Of a DNA stretch of 7,981 bases, positions 1 to 5,007 are shown piece by piece. The position numbers and the translations under genes were made by a program. Each line of letters starts with the position of its first letter. The first letter of the stretch is position 1. The notes under the pieces are model-generated. The model was not told where the DNA came from. It saw nothing but the letters and a program-made list of their open reading frames with translations, and did no database searches. This DNA comes from Nanosynbacter sp. (lineage in GTDB: Bacteria; Patescibacteriota; Saccharimonadia; Saccharimonadales; Saccharimonadaceae): contig JARKOR010000210.1 of NCBI GenBank assembly GCA_029975625.1, positions 1 to 7,981 on the forward strand. The letters run 5' to 3'.

Positions 1-1
1 G

Positions 2-136
2 ATCGGCGAGAAGTTCGGCGTAAGTGATGCGGCGGTCTCCGTAACCAGCAAAAGACTGCTATCGCAGGCCACAAGGGAAAGGAAGACGAAGGAAGCACTG
101 GAAGCGGCAAAGCAATTGTTGATTGTTGAGACCTGA
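2..136 (+). CDS. C-terminal fragment of a probable REP-associated Y1 transposase (partial at window edge)
   Basis: The frame starting at base 2 is open to a TGA at 134-136 and gives 44 residues, beginning IGEKFGVSDAAVSVTSKRL and ending in a charged helix (RERKTKEALEAAKQLL). The GxxFGVSxxAVSxxxKRL pattern is a helix-turn-helix resembling the DnaA-like C-terminal domain found at the end of many REP-associated Y1 tyrosine transposases (RAYTs). The catalytic HUH and Tyr residues lie outside the window, so the family is inferred from this tail only. It could be another HTH protein. It converges on the integrase gene and the two share a bidirectional terminator. The REP-like hairpin at 4100-4146 would be the kind of sequence such an enzyme handles, but no direct link is visible. 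Confidence 0.5.
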   Translation: MGEKFGVSDAAVSVTSKRLLSQATRERKTKEALEAAKQLLIVET

Positions 137-181
137 CCCCCACCGGATCAAGTACCGGCAGCTCACCAGGTAGGGGATTGG

Positions 182-213
182 AAAAAGCGGCGCCTTCGGG
201 TGCCGCCTTTTTT
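182..213. terminator. Bidirectional intrinsic terminator
   Basis: An 8-bp GC-rich stem, GCGGCGCC (187-194) with GGTGCCGC (199-206, one G-T pair), closes a UUCG tetraloop. On the plus strand it is followed by six T (208-213). On the minus strand the five A at 182-186 read as a T tract. It therefore ends the partial gene at 1-136 and also the integrase transcript coming from the other side. Confidence 0.9.
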
Positions 214-229
214 GCCTTCAGTCTGCTTT

Positions 230-1555
230 TCAAAAATCCAGCGGACTCATTGGCTCCTTCACCGTCCTGACTGGCACGCAGTGGGTGTAAATCATGGTCG
301 TCTTTAGGTTGGAGTGACCAAGAAGCTTCTGGATGACGCAGATGTCGTAATTGGCCTGGAGGAGATGGGTTGCGAAGGAGTGGCGGAAGGTATGCGCGAT
401 GACGCGCTTGCGGATTCTTGCCTTGCGGACTGCATGGTAGAGCGCCTCCTGCAAATCGGATTCGTGCATGTGATAGCGCCTCCGTTCCCTGCTTTCCGCC
501 GCCACCGTCAACGACTTCATCGGAAAGAACCACTGGTGGATGAATTCCTTTGGTGCTTTCGGATACTTCTTTTCAACTGCGTCATCCAGAAACACCCCGT
601 CGTATCCGGCCGCCAGGTCCTGCTCGTGGAGCTTCGCCGCTGTATCTAACTGCGCCTTCAGTTCAGGCATGATCGTCTGTGGCAACGGCACGGTCCGGTC
701 CTTTTTCCCTTTGCCGTGCACGGTAAGCACTCCGTCGTCGAAGTTGAAATCCCGCACTCGAAGTTGCAAGCCTTCGAACAACCGCAGGCCGCAGCCGAAC
801 AGAACCTTGGCGAAGAGATTGTACGGGTAGGCGAGCTGTTCAAGAATGGAGTCTATCTCCAGCCGGGATAGAACCATTGGGACGTACCGCGATTTCTTGG
901 CTCGAGGAACATCGCGCAGGTCTCCGAATTCCCTTTTCAATGCGTGTCGGTATAGGAACAGAAGGGAGTTGAATGCCTGGTTCTGGGTGGAAGCTGCGAC
1001 ATTGCACTTTACCGCAAGGTAGGTGAGATATTCCTTGACGTCGGCAGTTGACAGCTCTTGTGGCGGTTTGTTCTTCAGAAAATACTGGAACCTTCGGGAC
1101 CAGTTGGCGTAGGTCTTCAGGGTTTTTCGCGAATAGTGCCGTACTTTTATCTCAGCGGCCAGTTCTCCCAGTACTGCGTCCCATTCGGGCGAGACAGATT
1201 TCTCGTTGTATCCTGCTTCGCAATAATGCGATGAACCTTGCCCTGTCCTTGGCTTTCGCGAGGTTGCCCCGGACATAAATGTTCCGTCGGCTTCATCTTC
1301 CTTCGTCAGCATCTCAAAATAGATGGATACGGCCAAGATGGCATGCTTTTGCTGGGTATCGGTCTGTTTCTTTTCCCTCAGTTTTTCCACAAAAAGCCGA
1401 AGCTGTTCCGATGTTGTCTCAGGCAATGGATATTTCTCACGAAAATCAAGAAAATATCTCAGCCACTTCCTGTATTCAGCTTGTCGATCGGCAGCTATTT
1501 CCCGCTTGTCGAGAATAATCGCGAATCGGGAAAGAAGTTCATGAGGTATATGCAG
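230..1555 (-). CDS. intI: Integron integrase (IntI), tyrosine recombinase with extended N-terminus
   Basis: Site-specific recombinase that captures and excises cassettes by attI x attC and attC x attC exchange. Numbered from the CTG at 1555 (441 aa), all catalytic residues are present: R258 (GCGLRLFEG), K282 (GKGKKDR), H388 and R391 (HTFRHSFATHLL), H414 (LLGH) and nucleophile Y423 (TMIYTH). Residues about 340-372 (FFPMKS, then RRRYHMHESDLQEA) are the extra patch that separates IntI from XerC/D, and the protein ends in the IntI-like SPLD. The first ordinary start codon is TTG at 1426 (398 aa). Upstream of it the frame stays open and reads YRKWLRYFLDFREKYP, the N-terminal block typical of long (about 440-460 aa) integron integrases. 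An AAAGGAG (1566-1572) stands 10 nt before CTG 1555 and 7 nt before an in-frame ATA at 1558. I therefore place the start at CTG 1555, or a mutated ATG at 1558. The gene is divergent from the array, as is usual. Confidence 0.93.
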   Translation of the reverse strand: MHIPHELLSRFAIILDKREIAADRQAEYRKWLRYFLDFREKYPLPETTSEQLRLFVEKLREKKQTDTQQKHAILAVSIYFEMLTKEDEADGTFMSGATSRKPRTGQGSSHYCEAGYNEKSVSPEWDAVLGELAAEIKVRHYSRKTLKTYANWSRRFQYFLKNKPPQELSTADVKEYLTYLAVKCNVAASTQNQAFNSLLFLYRHALKREFGDLRDVPRAKKSRYVPMVLSRLEIDSILEQLAYPYNLFAKVLFGCGLRLFEGLQLRVRDFNFDDGVLTVHGKGKKDRTVPLPQTIMPELKAQLDTAAKLHEQDLAAGYDGVFLDDAVEKKYPKAPKEFIHQWFFPMKSLTVAAESRERRRYHMHESDLQEALYHAVRKARIRKRVIAHTFRHSFATHLLQANYDICVIQKLLGHSNLKTTMIYTHCVPVRTVKEPMSPLDF

Positions 1556-1565
1556 TATGGCTGGT

Positions 1566-1572
1566 CTCCTTT
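1566..1572 (-). promoter_or_regulatory. Ribosome-binding site that points to an upstream integrase start
   Basis: Minus-strand AAAGGAG, a near-perfect Shine-Dalgarno. The only in-frame codons at the right distance are ATA (1558-1556, 7-nt spacing) and CTG (1555-1553, 10-nt spacing). The ATG at 1542-1540 is out of frame and meets a stop after 15 codons. This site decides in favour of a start near 1555 over the TTG at 1426, which has no comparable site. Confidence 0.65.
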
Positions 1573-1614
1573 CGCAGCACGAGCTTTCACGTGGTCGATA
1601 GTTGTCATTTGATA

Positions 1615-1643
1615 ACGCTATCGCTAAATCATAATCCAGTCAA
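1615..1643 (-). promoter_or_regulatory. Possible integrase promoter
   Basis: On the minus strand TTGACT (1643-1638) and TAGCGT (1620-1615) are 17 nt apart and lie 43 nt upstream of the ribosome-binding site. The -35 box is good and the -10 box weak (3 of 6). I see no convincing LexA box (CTGT-N8-ACAG) here, although many integrase genes are SOS-controlled. Inference only. Confidence 0.35.
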
Positions 1644-1683
1644 TAGGAAAAATATCATAAACATATTTTTCGTAACGTATTTG

Positions 1684-1692
1684 TGGTATAAC
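1684..1692 (+). promoter_or_regulatory. Extended -10 promoter for the 1726 gene
   Basis: TGGTATAAC is an extended -10 element (TGnTATAAC) placed 33 nt before the ATG at 1726. No strong -35 is visible (a T-rich stretch at about 1664-1670), which fits an extended -10 promoter. It would fire away from the integrase. Confidence 0.45.
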
Positions 1693-1725
1693 AAGCACAT
1701 TTACTGTTCAGCCCGGGAGTGGAAA

Positions 1726-2091
1726 ATGAAAACACGGCTTATTCTCAAACCTGGACAAAAAGGGACCAAGCGCCTAACGGAAAAGTATGGAACTGCCTTG
1801 ATTTGCGTACGATTCCGCTATGACGCAGAACGTCAAAAACGGTTGAATACAGTTGAGCTAATTGAAGAAGAGTGCGATTGGATACCGCCGCCTGCGAGAT
1901 TTGCCGCGAATGACCTTGTACCTCTTCGCATTGCGGCTTCCAATATGGTGCTCCGAGAAAAGGTCAAAGCCGTTGGTGGTAAATGGGTACCTGATGAAAA
2001 ACTATGGTATGTGAGGTATGGTGCTATAATTGGTGGGGTACTGGAAAAGCATATACATGTAGATAATAAAGATAATAAGGTAAATGAGTGA
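1726..2091 (+). CDS. Conserved small protein of unknown function located between intI and attI
   Basis: 121 aa, starting MKTRLILKPGQKGTKRLTEK. Start chosen at ATG 1726 because GGGAG (1715-1719) lies 6 nt upstream and the extended -10 promoter just before it; the frame is open further up but without a supported start. The protein is soluble and basic at its N-terminus (KPGQKGTKRL), has a central strand-rich part (ALICVRFRYDAERQKRLNTVELI), and ends with a segment about residues 62-110 (VPLRIAASNMVLREKVKAVGGKWVPDEKLWYVRYG) that recalls a short GGKW-type strand-turn unit. I have the impression of similar proteins in many proteobacteria near mobile DNA, but I know no function. No attC follows it, so it is part of the fixed platform, not a cassette. 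Its last codons contain one more copy (2051-2064) of the palindrome repeated just downstream, so a DNA-binding or autoregulatory role is possible but unproven. Confidence 0.8.
   Translation: MKTRLILKPGQKGTKRLTEKYGTALICVRFRYDAERQKRLNTVELIEEECDWIPPPARFAANDLVPLRIAASNMVLREKVKAVGGKWVPDEKLWYVRYGAIIGGVLEKHIHVDNKDNKVNE
2051..2064. promoter_or_regulatory. Outlying ATCTAC/GTAGAT-type palindrome
   Basis: ATATACATGTAGAT matches 12 of 14 positions of the idealised palindrome ATCTACATGTAGAT that recurs in the downstream repeat. It lies inside the 3' end of the 1726 gene. Its function as an operator is inferred from recurrence only. Confidence 0.4.
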
Positions 2092-2096
2092 AAATT

Positions 2097-2176
2097 ATCT
2101 ACCTGTAGATGAAAGATTGATATCTACATATAGATGAAGGTGTATATAGGTAGATAATTTCATCTACATTTAGATG
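2097..2176. promoter_or_regulatory. Four phased ATCTAC-GTAGAT palindromes in leader A
   Basis: Sites: 2097-2110 (ATCTACCTGTAGAT, 6-bp arms), 2122-2135 (ATCTACATATAGAT, arms ATCTA/TAGAT), 2142-2155 (GTATATAGGTAGAT, one good half) and 2161-2176 (CATCTACATTTAGATG, arms CATCTA/TAGATG). Centres are 25, 20 and 20 nt apart, close to two helical turns, as in cooperative operators or integrase accessory sites. The same set recurs at 4175-4254. The binding protein is unknown; the integrase or the 1726 product are the local candidates. Confidence 0.5.
2117..2146 (+). promoter_or_regulatory. Candidate cassette promoter (Pc) in leader A
   Basis: TTGATA (2117-2122) and TGTATA (2141-2146) are separated by 18 nt and point into cassette 1. 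The -35 and -10 overlap the second and third palindromes, so a protein bound there could control cassette transcription. A promoter is expected in this place, but the boxes are only moderate. Confidence 0.4.
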
Positions 2177-2271
2177 ATAAAAGTCGTCTGATCAATAATG
2201 ATGTTATGCTTCTTGGGAAACCCAGCACCATGAAGCAATAATGCTAATCGTTGGGGAAAGGAGAGCGAATA

Positions 2272-2682
2272 ATGTCTGCACTTACAATCACAAAGGTAAT
2301 TGAAGCTGATGGGGAAATCTCAAAAAATGAGGTTATTCAGAAAATTGAAGAAGCCCTAAAACGGGAATTTGATAAAGTAAAAATCAAAGAAGGTAAAGAC
2401 GGAACCCCAGAGCTTCGTTGCAGAGTGAAAACAAAACTTTTCAATCCGATAGTCTCCGTTAGAGGTCCGGTAACCATCCAAACAAAAGGGAATAAGGCAA
2501 AAGTTATGATTGATGGCGATACAAAAACAAACGGATGGTTTTGGTTCACTTTTTTGATTGGCTGCTTTTTCCCTATTCTGTGGATAATGATGTTTTTTAT
2601 GTACTCATCACAAAAGAAATCATCTATCCAGTCATTTGAGAAAGTATTTGAGCGTATGGAATTTGACCTTAAAGGGTTCTAG
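2272..2682 (+). CDS. Cassette 1 membrane protein, function unknown
   Basis: 136 aa, start ATG 2272 preceded by AAAGGAGAG (2257-2265); an in-frame TTG at 2251 lies upstream of that site and is less likely. Residues 1-80 form a charged alpha/beta soluble part (NEVIQKIEEALKREFDKVKIK, then RGPVTIQTKGNKAKVMIDGD). Residues about 88-110 (WFWFTFLIGCFFPILWIMMFF) are a long hydrophobic segment, one long or two short membrane passes, followed by a short charged tail ending EFDLKGF. The order of a small cytosolic domain and a C-terminal anchor is clear, but I do not recognise the family. The next gene is also a small membrane protein, so the two may form one complex. AT-rich compared with cassette 3. Confidence 0.8.
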   Translation: MSALTITKVIEADGEISKNEVIQKIEEALKREFDKVKIKEGKDGTPELRCRVKTKLFNPIVSVRGPVTIQTKGNKAKVMIDGDTKTNGWFWFTFLIGCFFPILWIMMFFMYSSQKKSSIQSFEKVFERMEFDLKGF

Positions 2683-2694
2683 TGAGGAGAAGGT

Positions 2695-3015
2695 GTGATT
2701 ATTCCAGAAGATATATCTACGTGGCTAAAAATAGCCGGAGCATTATGTACGGCGATTGGCTCAACCCTCCTTGCTTGGAGGGTCAAGGAAATATTGAAGT
2801 GGGTAGTCTATGGGTTGGTCGCCCATGAGCAGTCAATTAGCCAAATAAGAAAAATACTCAATAATCAACAGCAAACAGAGCCATTAGTTGAAGGTGTTAC
2901 AAAACACCTCATTGATGTCGAAAGCAAGTTGGGTGTTTTTCTATTGGTATTAGGATTGGTGCTTTTAGCTATAGGCATGCTGTCCACTGCCGCATCATAC
3001 TTTTTCGTAGGCTAA
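2695..3015 (+). CDS. Cassette 1 second membrane protein, function unknown
   Basis: 106 aa, start GTG at 2695 with GAGGAGAAG (2684-2692) directly upstream; it lies 12 nt after the stop of the preceding gene, so the two are probably co-transcribed. Two hydrophobic segments: about 12-30 (LKIAGALCTAIGSTLLAW) and about 80-105 (GVFLLVLGLVLLAIGMLSTA). Between them is a polar helical stretch (EQSISQIRKILNNQQQTEPLV) that could form a short coiled coil. A hairpin topology with the loop on one side of the membrane is likely. No family recognised. The gene stops 15 nt before the attC inverse core, typical cassette packing. Confidence 0.78.
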   Translation: MIIPEDISTWLKIAGALCTAIGSTLLAWRVKEILKWVVYGLVAHEQSISQIRKILNNQQQTEPLVEGVTKHLIDVESKLGVFLLVLGLVLLAIGMLSTAASYFFVG

Positions 3016-3030
3016 ACAAAAATAGTCTCA

Positions 3031-3129
3031 GCATAACAATCACATGCACTCGGACAGCAAAAAGCGGCTCGACTTCCGCTACGCTTCAGCCACACCGCTT
3101 TTTGCTGCCGGTGATGTGAAACGTTCTGC
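3031..3129 (+). other. attC site of cassette 1 (99 bp)
   Basis: Inverse core GCATAAC at 3031-3037, core GTTCTGC at 3123-3129. The folded strand has an outer arm ATCACAT (from 3039) pairing with ATGTGA (about 3113-3118) and a strong inner arm CAGCAAAAAGCGG (3055-3067) pairing exactly with CCGCTTTTTGCTG (3095-3107). Unpaired bases between the arms give the extrahelical positions that IntI reads. Crossover G3123/T3124. Confidence 0.85.
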
Positions 3130-3263
3130 GGTCGCTGCGCTCCCGCAGAACGGGGCCGCGAGCTGGGGCTCGCCGTCCTGCGTCGCAGAACAGCGAACTG
3201 GAGCGGACCTCAGTTTCGGCGCACCAAGCGCGCTTCACTTCGGCCGCTCAGCTCGCGGCCCCG
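3124..3263 (+). mobile_element. Gene cassette 2: 140-bp cassette without a gene
   Basis: From TTCTGC (3124) to G3263. The hexamer is exactly complementary to the inverse core GCAGAAC at 3145-3151, only 15 nt away. Nearly the whole unit is an attC (3145-3269). No reading frame starts inside with a ribosome-binding site; the long frame across 3044-3310 is incidental. A second copy begins at 7844. Such units may act as spacers, hairpin terminators, small-RNA genes or promoter carriers, none of which the sequence proves. Confidence 0.75.
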
Positions 3264-3269
3264 TTCGGC
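3145..3269 (+). other. attC site of cassette 2 (125 bp, unusually long perfect stem)
   Basis: Inverse core GCAGAAC (3145-3151) and core GTTCGGC (3263-3269). The terminal arms GAACGGGGCCGCGAGCTG (from 3148) and CAGCTCGCGGCCCCGTTC (to 3266) are exactly complementary, 18 bp, with one mismatch just outside. Classic attC sites have an unpaired spacer and extrahelical bases here. Inside, GCAGAAC occurs again at 3185-3191, and CGAACTG and CAGTTTCG can form an inner hairpin. Confidence 0.75.
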
Positions 3270-4099
3270 AACAGAAGAGAGAAACGCATGATACAAGACA
3301 CGAAGATTGATCACATTCTCAAAGACGCTGCTGACGGCAGACCGATCACCAAGGCAGAAGCCGTTCAATTACTGGCTCTTCCCGAGAACTCACAAGATGC
3401 CGCGCTGCTCCGTGCCACCGCCACAATGGTGAGTCGCCGCCGCTTTGCGAACAGCGGACTGTTGCTGGGGCAGATCGGCGTGGACATGGCTCCGTGCGAT
3501 GGCGATTGCGCCTTCTGCTTCTTCGGCAAGTCCCACACATCTGTCGAACCAACACTTCTTGGCGCAGACGAGATTGTTTCCCGCTGTGAGCGTTTCGCGG
3601 ACGGTGGGGCAGAGGGTGTCTTTCTCATGACCATGCACCGTTTCGGGTTTGAGTGGTTCCGCGACCTCTGCGCGGAATTGCATCGTCGGATTCCGGCGCA
3701 TCTGGAAATCCTCGCAAACGTCGGCGACATTTCGCCTGCGCAGTTGGGGGAATTGAAGGATGCGGGAGTTTCGGGAGCCTACCACGTCTGCCGCATTCGT
3801 GAAGGCATTGACTCCTGCATGACACCTGCCGACCGCTGGGCGACGATTGAGCGCATACTCGAGGCCGGACTGTCGTGGTATAACATGTGCGAGCCGCTCG
3901 GGCCAGAGCACACCCCCGAGGAACTGGTAGAGCAGATGTGGCTTGGGGTAGACCTGCCATGCACGCAGCACGGGGTGATGCAACGTTTCCCTGTTCCCGG
4001 CTCGCCTTTGTACCACCACGGGCAGGTCAGCCTGTCCCGATTGGGTCAGGTTGCGGCCGTTGTCGCGCTGGCGACAGTCGGCAAAGCGGGGTCGTAAAA
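3264..4099 (+). mobile_element. Gene cassette 3, truncated: no attC
   Basis: Begins at TTCGGC (3264) after the attC of cassette 2. An inverse core of the type GCCGAAC is expected at its end, but none precedes the second leader; a REP-like hairpin and a tandem repeat stand there instead. The cassette has therefore lost its 3' part and can no longer be excised alone. Right limit approximate. Confidence 0.65.
3288..4097 (+). CDS. Biotin-synthase-like radical SAM protein, probably truncated at the C-terminus
   Basis: 269 aa, start ATG 3288 after a weak purine-rich site. Radical SAM enzymes use a 4Fe-4S cluster to cleave S-adenosylmethionine into a 5'-deoxyadenosyl radical. The cluster ligands are C70, C74 and C77 (APCDGDCAFCFF, CX3CX2C), followed by the aromatic expected after the third Cys. 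Later parts (ILANVGDIS, AGVSGAYHVCRI, EAGLSWYNMCEPLGPEHT, MQRFPVPGSPL) follow the order of BioB/HydE-type barrels, where the last two resemble the SAM-ribose and exit strands. The substrate cannot be told. The frame stops right after RLGQVAAVVALATVGKAGS; BioB-like proteins normally go on with another 40-70 residues, so I infer a 3' deletion at the junction with the hairpin. GC content is visibly higher than in the other cassette genes. It may be inactive. Confidence 0.8.
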   Translation: MIQDTKIDHILKDAADGRPITKAEAVQLLALPENSQDAALLRATATMVSRRRFANSGLLLGQIGVDMAPCDGDCAFCFFGKSHTSVEPTLLGADEIVSRCERFADGGAEGVFLMTMHRFGFEWFRDLCAELHRRIPAHLEILANVGDISPAQLGELKDAGVSGAYHVCRIREGIDSCMTPADRWATIERILEAGLSWYNMCEPLGPEHTPEELVEQMWLGVDLPCTQHGVMQRFPVPGSPLYHHGQVSLSRLGQVAAVVALATVGKAGS

Positions 4100-4146
4100 G
4101 GGTCGCGTCTACATTCTACACAAAATGTAAAGTGTAGACGCGACCC
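4100..4146. repeat. REP/MITE-like inverted repeat (14-bp perfect arms)
   Basis: GGGTCGCGTCTACA (4100-4113) and TGTAGACGCGACCC (4133-4146) are perfectly complementary around a 19-nt loop. Within it CTACAC (4116-4121) could pair instead with GTGTAG (4132-4137), so two foldings compete. No T tract follows, so it is not a standard terminator. It resembles REP-type palindromes mobilised by RAYT/IS200-like enzymes; a fragment of such an enzyme may lie at 1-136. The family assignment is an inference. Confidence 0.6.
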
Positions 4147-4174
4147 CCATGCTTCCCCGACCCCCATGCTTCCC
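4141..4174 (+). repeat. 17-bp perfect tandem duplication
   Basis: CGACCCCCATGCTTCCC occurs at 4141-4157 and again at 4158-4174. The first copy overlaps the right arm of the hairpin and the second abuts leader copy B exactly. This looks like the scar of an insertion or replication slippage at the junction. Confidence 0.8.
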
Positions 4175-4284
4175 ATCTACCTGTAGATGAAAGATTGATC
4201 TCTACATATAGATGAAGGTGTATATAGGTAGATAATTTCATCTACATTTAGATGATAAAAGTCGTCTGATCAATAATGATGTTA
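4175..4284 (+). repeat. attI-like leader repeat, copy B (110 bp)
   Basis: Same 110 bp as 2097-2206 except one base (C4200 for A2122). It ends in GATGTTA at the start of cassette 4 (GTTAGAC, 4281-4287), so it occupies the same position relative to a cassette as copy A. Upstream sequence differs completely from that of copy A, so the left border of the duplication is sharp at 4175. It carries the same set of palindromes. Confidence 0.75.
4195..4224 (+). promoter_or_regulatory. Candidate cassette promoter in leader B
   Basis: Counterpart of the pair at 2117-2146: TTGATC (4195-4200), 18-nt spacer, TGTATA (4219-4224). The only base that differs between the two leaders falls in this -35 box (TTGATA to TTGATC). 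It could drive cassettes 4 onward, independently of leader A. Confidence 0.35.
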
Positions 4285-5001
4285 GACAAGGGGGAAAGTG
4301 TGGCGAACGATTTGACAGAAAGCACAATCATGCGCGCCTTGGACTTTGCATACGACAAGGCAATCAATGGCGTGGCTGGCATGGATTCGGCGAGCGAGAT
4401 CGCCGAAAGCTACATGAAAGTGGATGGGTCAAAGATAGATCAGGCCAACTCATTGATTCGTTGGCAAAATACAAAGGCCGGAACGTCAGGGTTCCTGACG
4501 GGTCTTGGCGGCATCATCGTCATGCCCGTAACTATTCCAGCCAATATTGCAAGCGTCATGTACGTTCAAGTACGCATGATCGCGGCTATCGCACATCTCG
4601 GCGGACATGACCTAAAAGATGACAGGGTAAAAGCTCTCGTTTACGCATGCCTGACCGGAAATGCGGCCAAAGACATAATGAAAGACATAGGCATCGTTGT
4701 AGGTAGAAAGCTCACGGAGAATGCAATCAAGAATGTGAGCGGAAAGACCATAACAGCTATAAATCAAAAAGTTGGGTTCAGGCTTTTAACAAAATTTGGG
4801 GAGAAGGGAGCCATTAATCTTGGCAAGGCAATCCCTCTGATTGGCGGGATTGTTGGTGCAACTTTTGACTCGGTTACAACCAACATCATTGGCAACATCG
4901 CCCGTGATACCTTCATTTCCAACACGTAAGCCCTTGTCTAACAAGGCGCTCCAGCCGACCGGAAAACCGCTGCGCGGTTCGCCGTCGGCTGAGCTACGGC
5001 G
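4282..5001 (+). mobile_element. Gene cassette 4 (EcsC-family protein)
   Basis: From TTAGAC (4282) to G5001; the hexamer is exactly complementary to the inverse core GTCTAAC at 4936-4942. One gene fills it, ending 7 nt before the attC. Confidence 0.85.
4300..4929 (+). CDS. EcsC family protein
   Basis: 209 aa from GTG 4300, which has AAGGGGGAAAG just upstream. An in-frame ATG at 4276 lies inside the leader repeat, before the crossover point, and so cannot belong to the cassette; it would give 217 aa. The order of motifs fits the EcsC family (PF12787): an N-terminal charged helical part, then AGTSGFLTGLGGIIVMPVTIP followed by ANIASVMYVQVRMIAAIAHLGG (the hydrophobic and R-IAAIA core), a DRVKALVYACLTGNAAKDI segment, and a C-terminal glycine-rich hydrophobic region (KAIPLIGGIVGATFDSVTTNIIG). 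The family is named after the third gene of the B. subtilis ecs operon, has no defined biochemical activity, and probably associates with membranes. EcsC homologues occur as cargo in mobile elements. No partner gene in this cassette. Confidence 0.85.
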   Translation: MANDLTESTIMRALDFAYDKAINGVAGMDSASEIAESYMKVDGSKIDQANSLIRWQNTKAGTSGFLTGLGGIIVMPVTIPANIASVMYVQVRMIAAIAHLGGHDLKDDRVKALVYACLTGNAAKDIMKDIGIVVGRKLTENAIKNVSGKTITAINQKVGFRLLTKFGEKGAINLGKAIPLIGGIVGATFDSVTTNIIGNIARDTFISNT

Positions 5002-5007
5002 TTGAGC
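4936..5007 (+). other. attC site of cassette 4 (72 bp)
   Basis: Inverse core GTCTAAC (4936-4942), then AAGGCGCT as in classic attC sites, core GTTGAGC (5001-5007). CCAGCCGAC (4951-4959) pairs with GTCGGCTG (4984-4991), with further pairing GGCGCT/AGC..GGC outside and AACCGC/GCGGTT in the loop. Crossover G5001/T5002. Confidence 0.9.

Larger units (their letters stand above)
2097..2206 (+). repeat. attI-like leader repeat, copy A (110 bp)
   Basis: 110 bp matched by 4175-4284 with a single substitution (A at 2122, C at 4200). Both copies end with GATGTTA at the point where a cassette begins: GTTATGC (2203-2209) here and GTTAGAC (4281-4287) in copy B. Both are core-like sites followed by a different cassette, and no attC inverse core lies just upstream. 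This is what an attI looks like, so I call it attI; crossover would be between G2203 and T2204. Four ATCTAC-type palindromic sites fill the left part. It sits some 550 bp from the integrase start, farther than usual because a gene intervenes. Confidence 0.7.
2204..3123 (+). mobile_element. Gene cassette 1 (two small membrane-protein genes)
   Basis: Runs from TTATGC after the leader A crossover point to the G of the attC core at 3123. The starting hexamer is exactly complementary to the inverse core GCATAAC (3031-3037), as expected for an intact cassette. It carries two genes with only 12 nt between them, each with its own ribosome-binding site. Confidence 0.8.

Noticed and set aside
1591..1725. 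Longer N-terminus for the 1726 gene from GTG 1591
   Set aside because: The added 45 residues lie over the divergent promoter region, and the ATG at 1726 has a good ribosome-binding site and an extended -10 promoter just upstream.
1560..1725. LexA (SOS) box upstream of the integrase
   Set aside because: No CTGT-N8-ACAG match seen on either strand in the intergenic region.
2097..2176. CRISPR-like array
   Set aside because: The repeated units are 14-16-bp palindromes with spacings of only a few bases and no cas genes; they fit operators better.
3044..3310. 88-aa plus-strand frame across the attC sites
   Set aside because: It starts in the attC hairpin of cassette 1, covers the gene-less cassette and overlaps the radical SAM start; composition is that of GC-rich palindromes and there is no ribosome-binding site.
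3390..4019. 209-aa minus-strand frame opposite the radical SAM gene
   Set aside because: Shadow of a high-GC gene; no start signal, no motif, and the plus strand carries clear radical SAM motifs.
4276..4299. ATG 4276 as start of the EcsC gene
   Set aside because: It belongs to the leader repeat on the far side of the crossover point; GTG 4300 has its own Shine-Dalgarno within the cassette.
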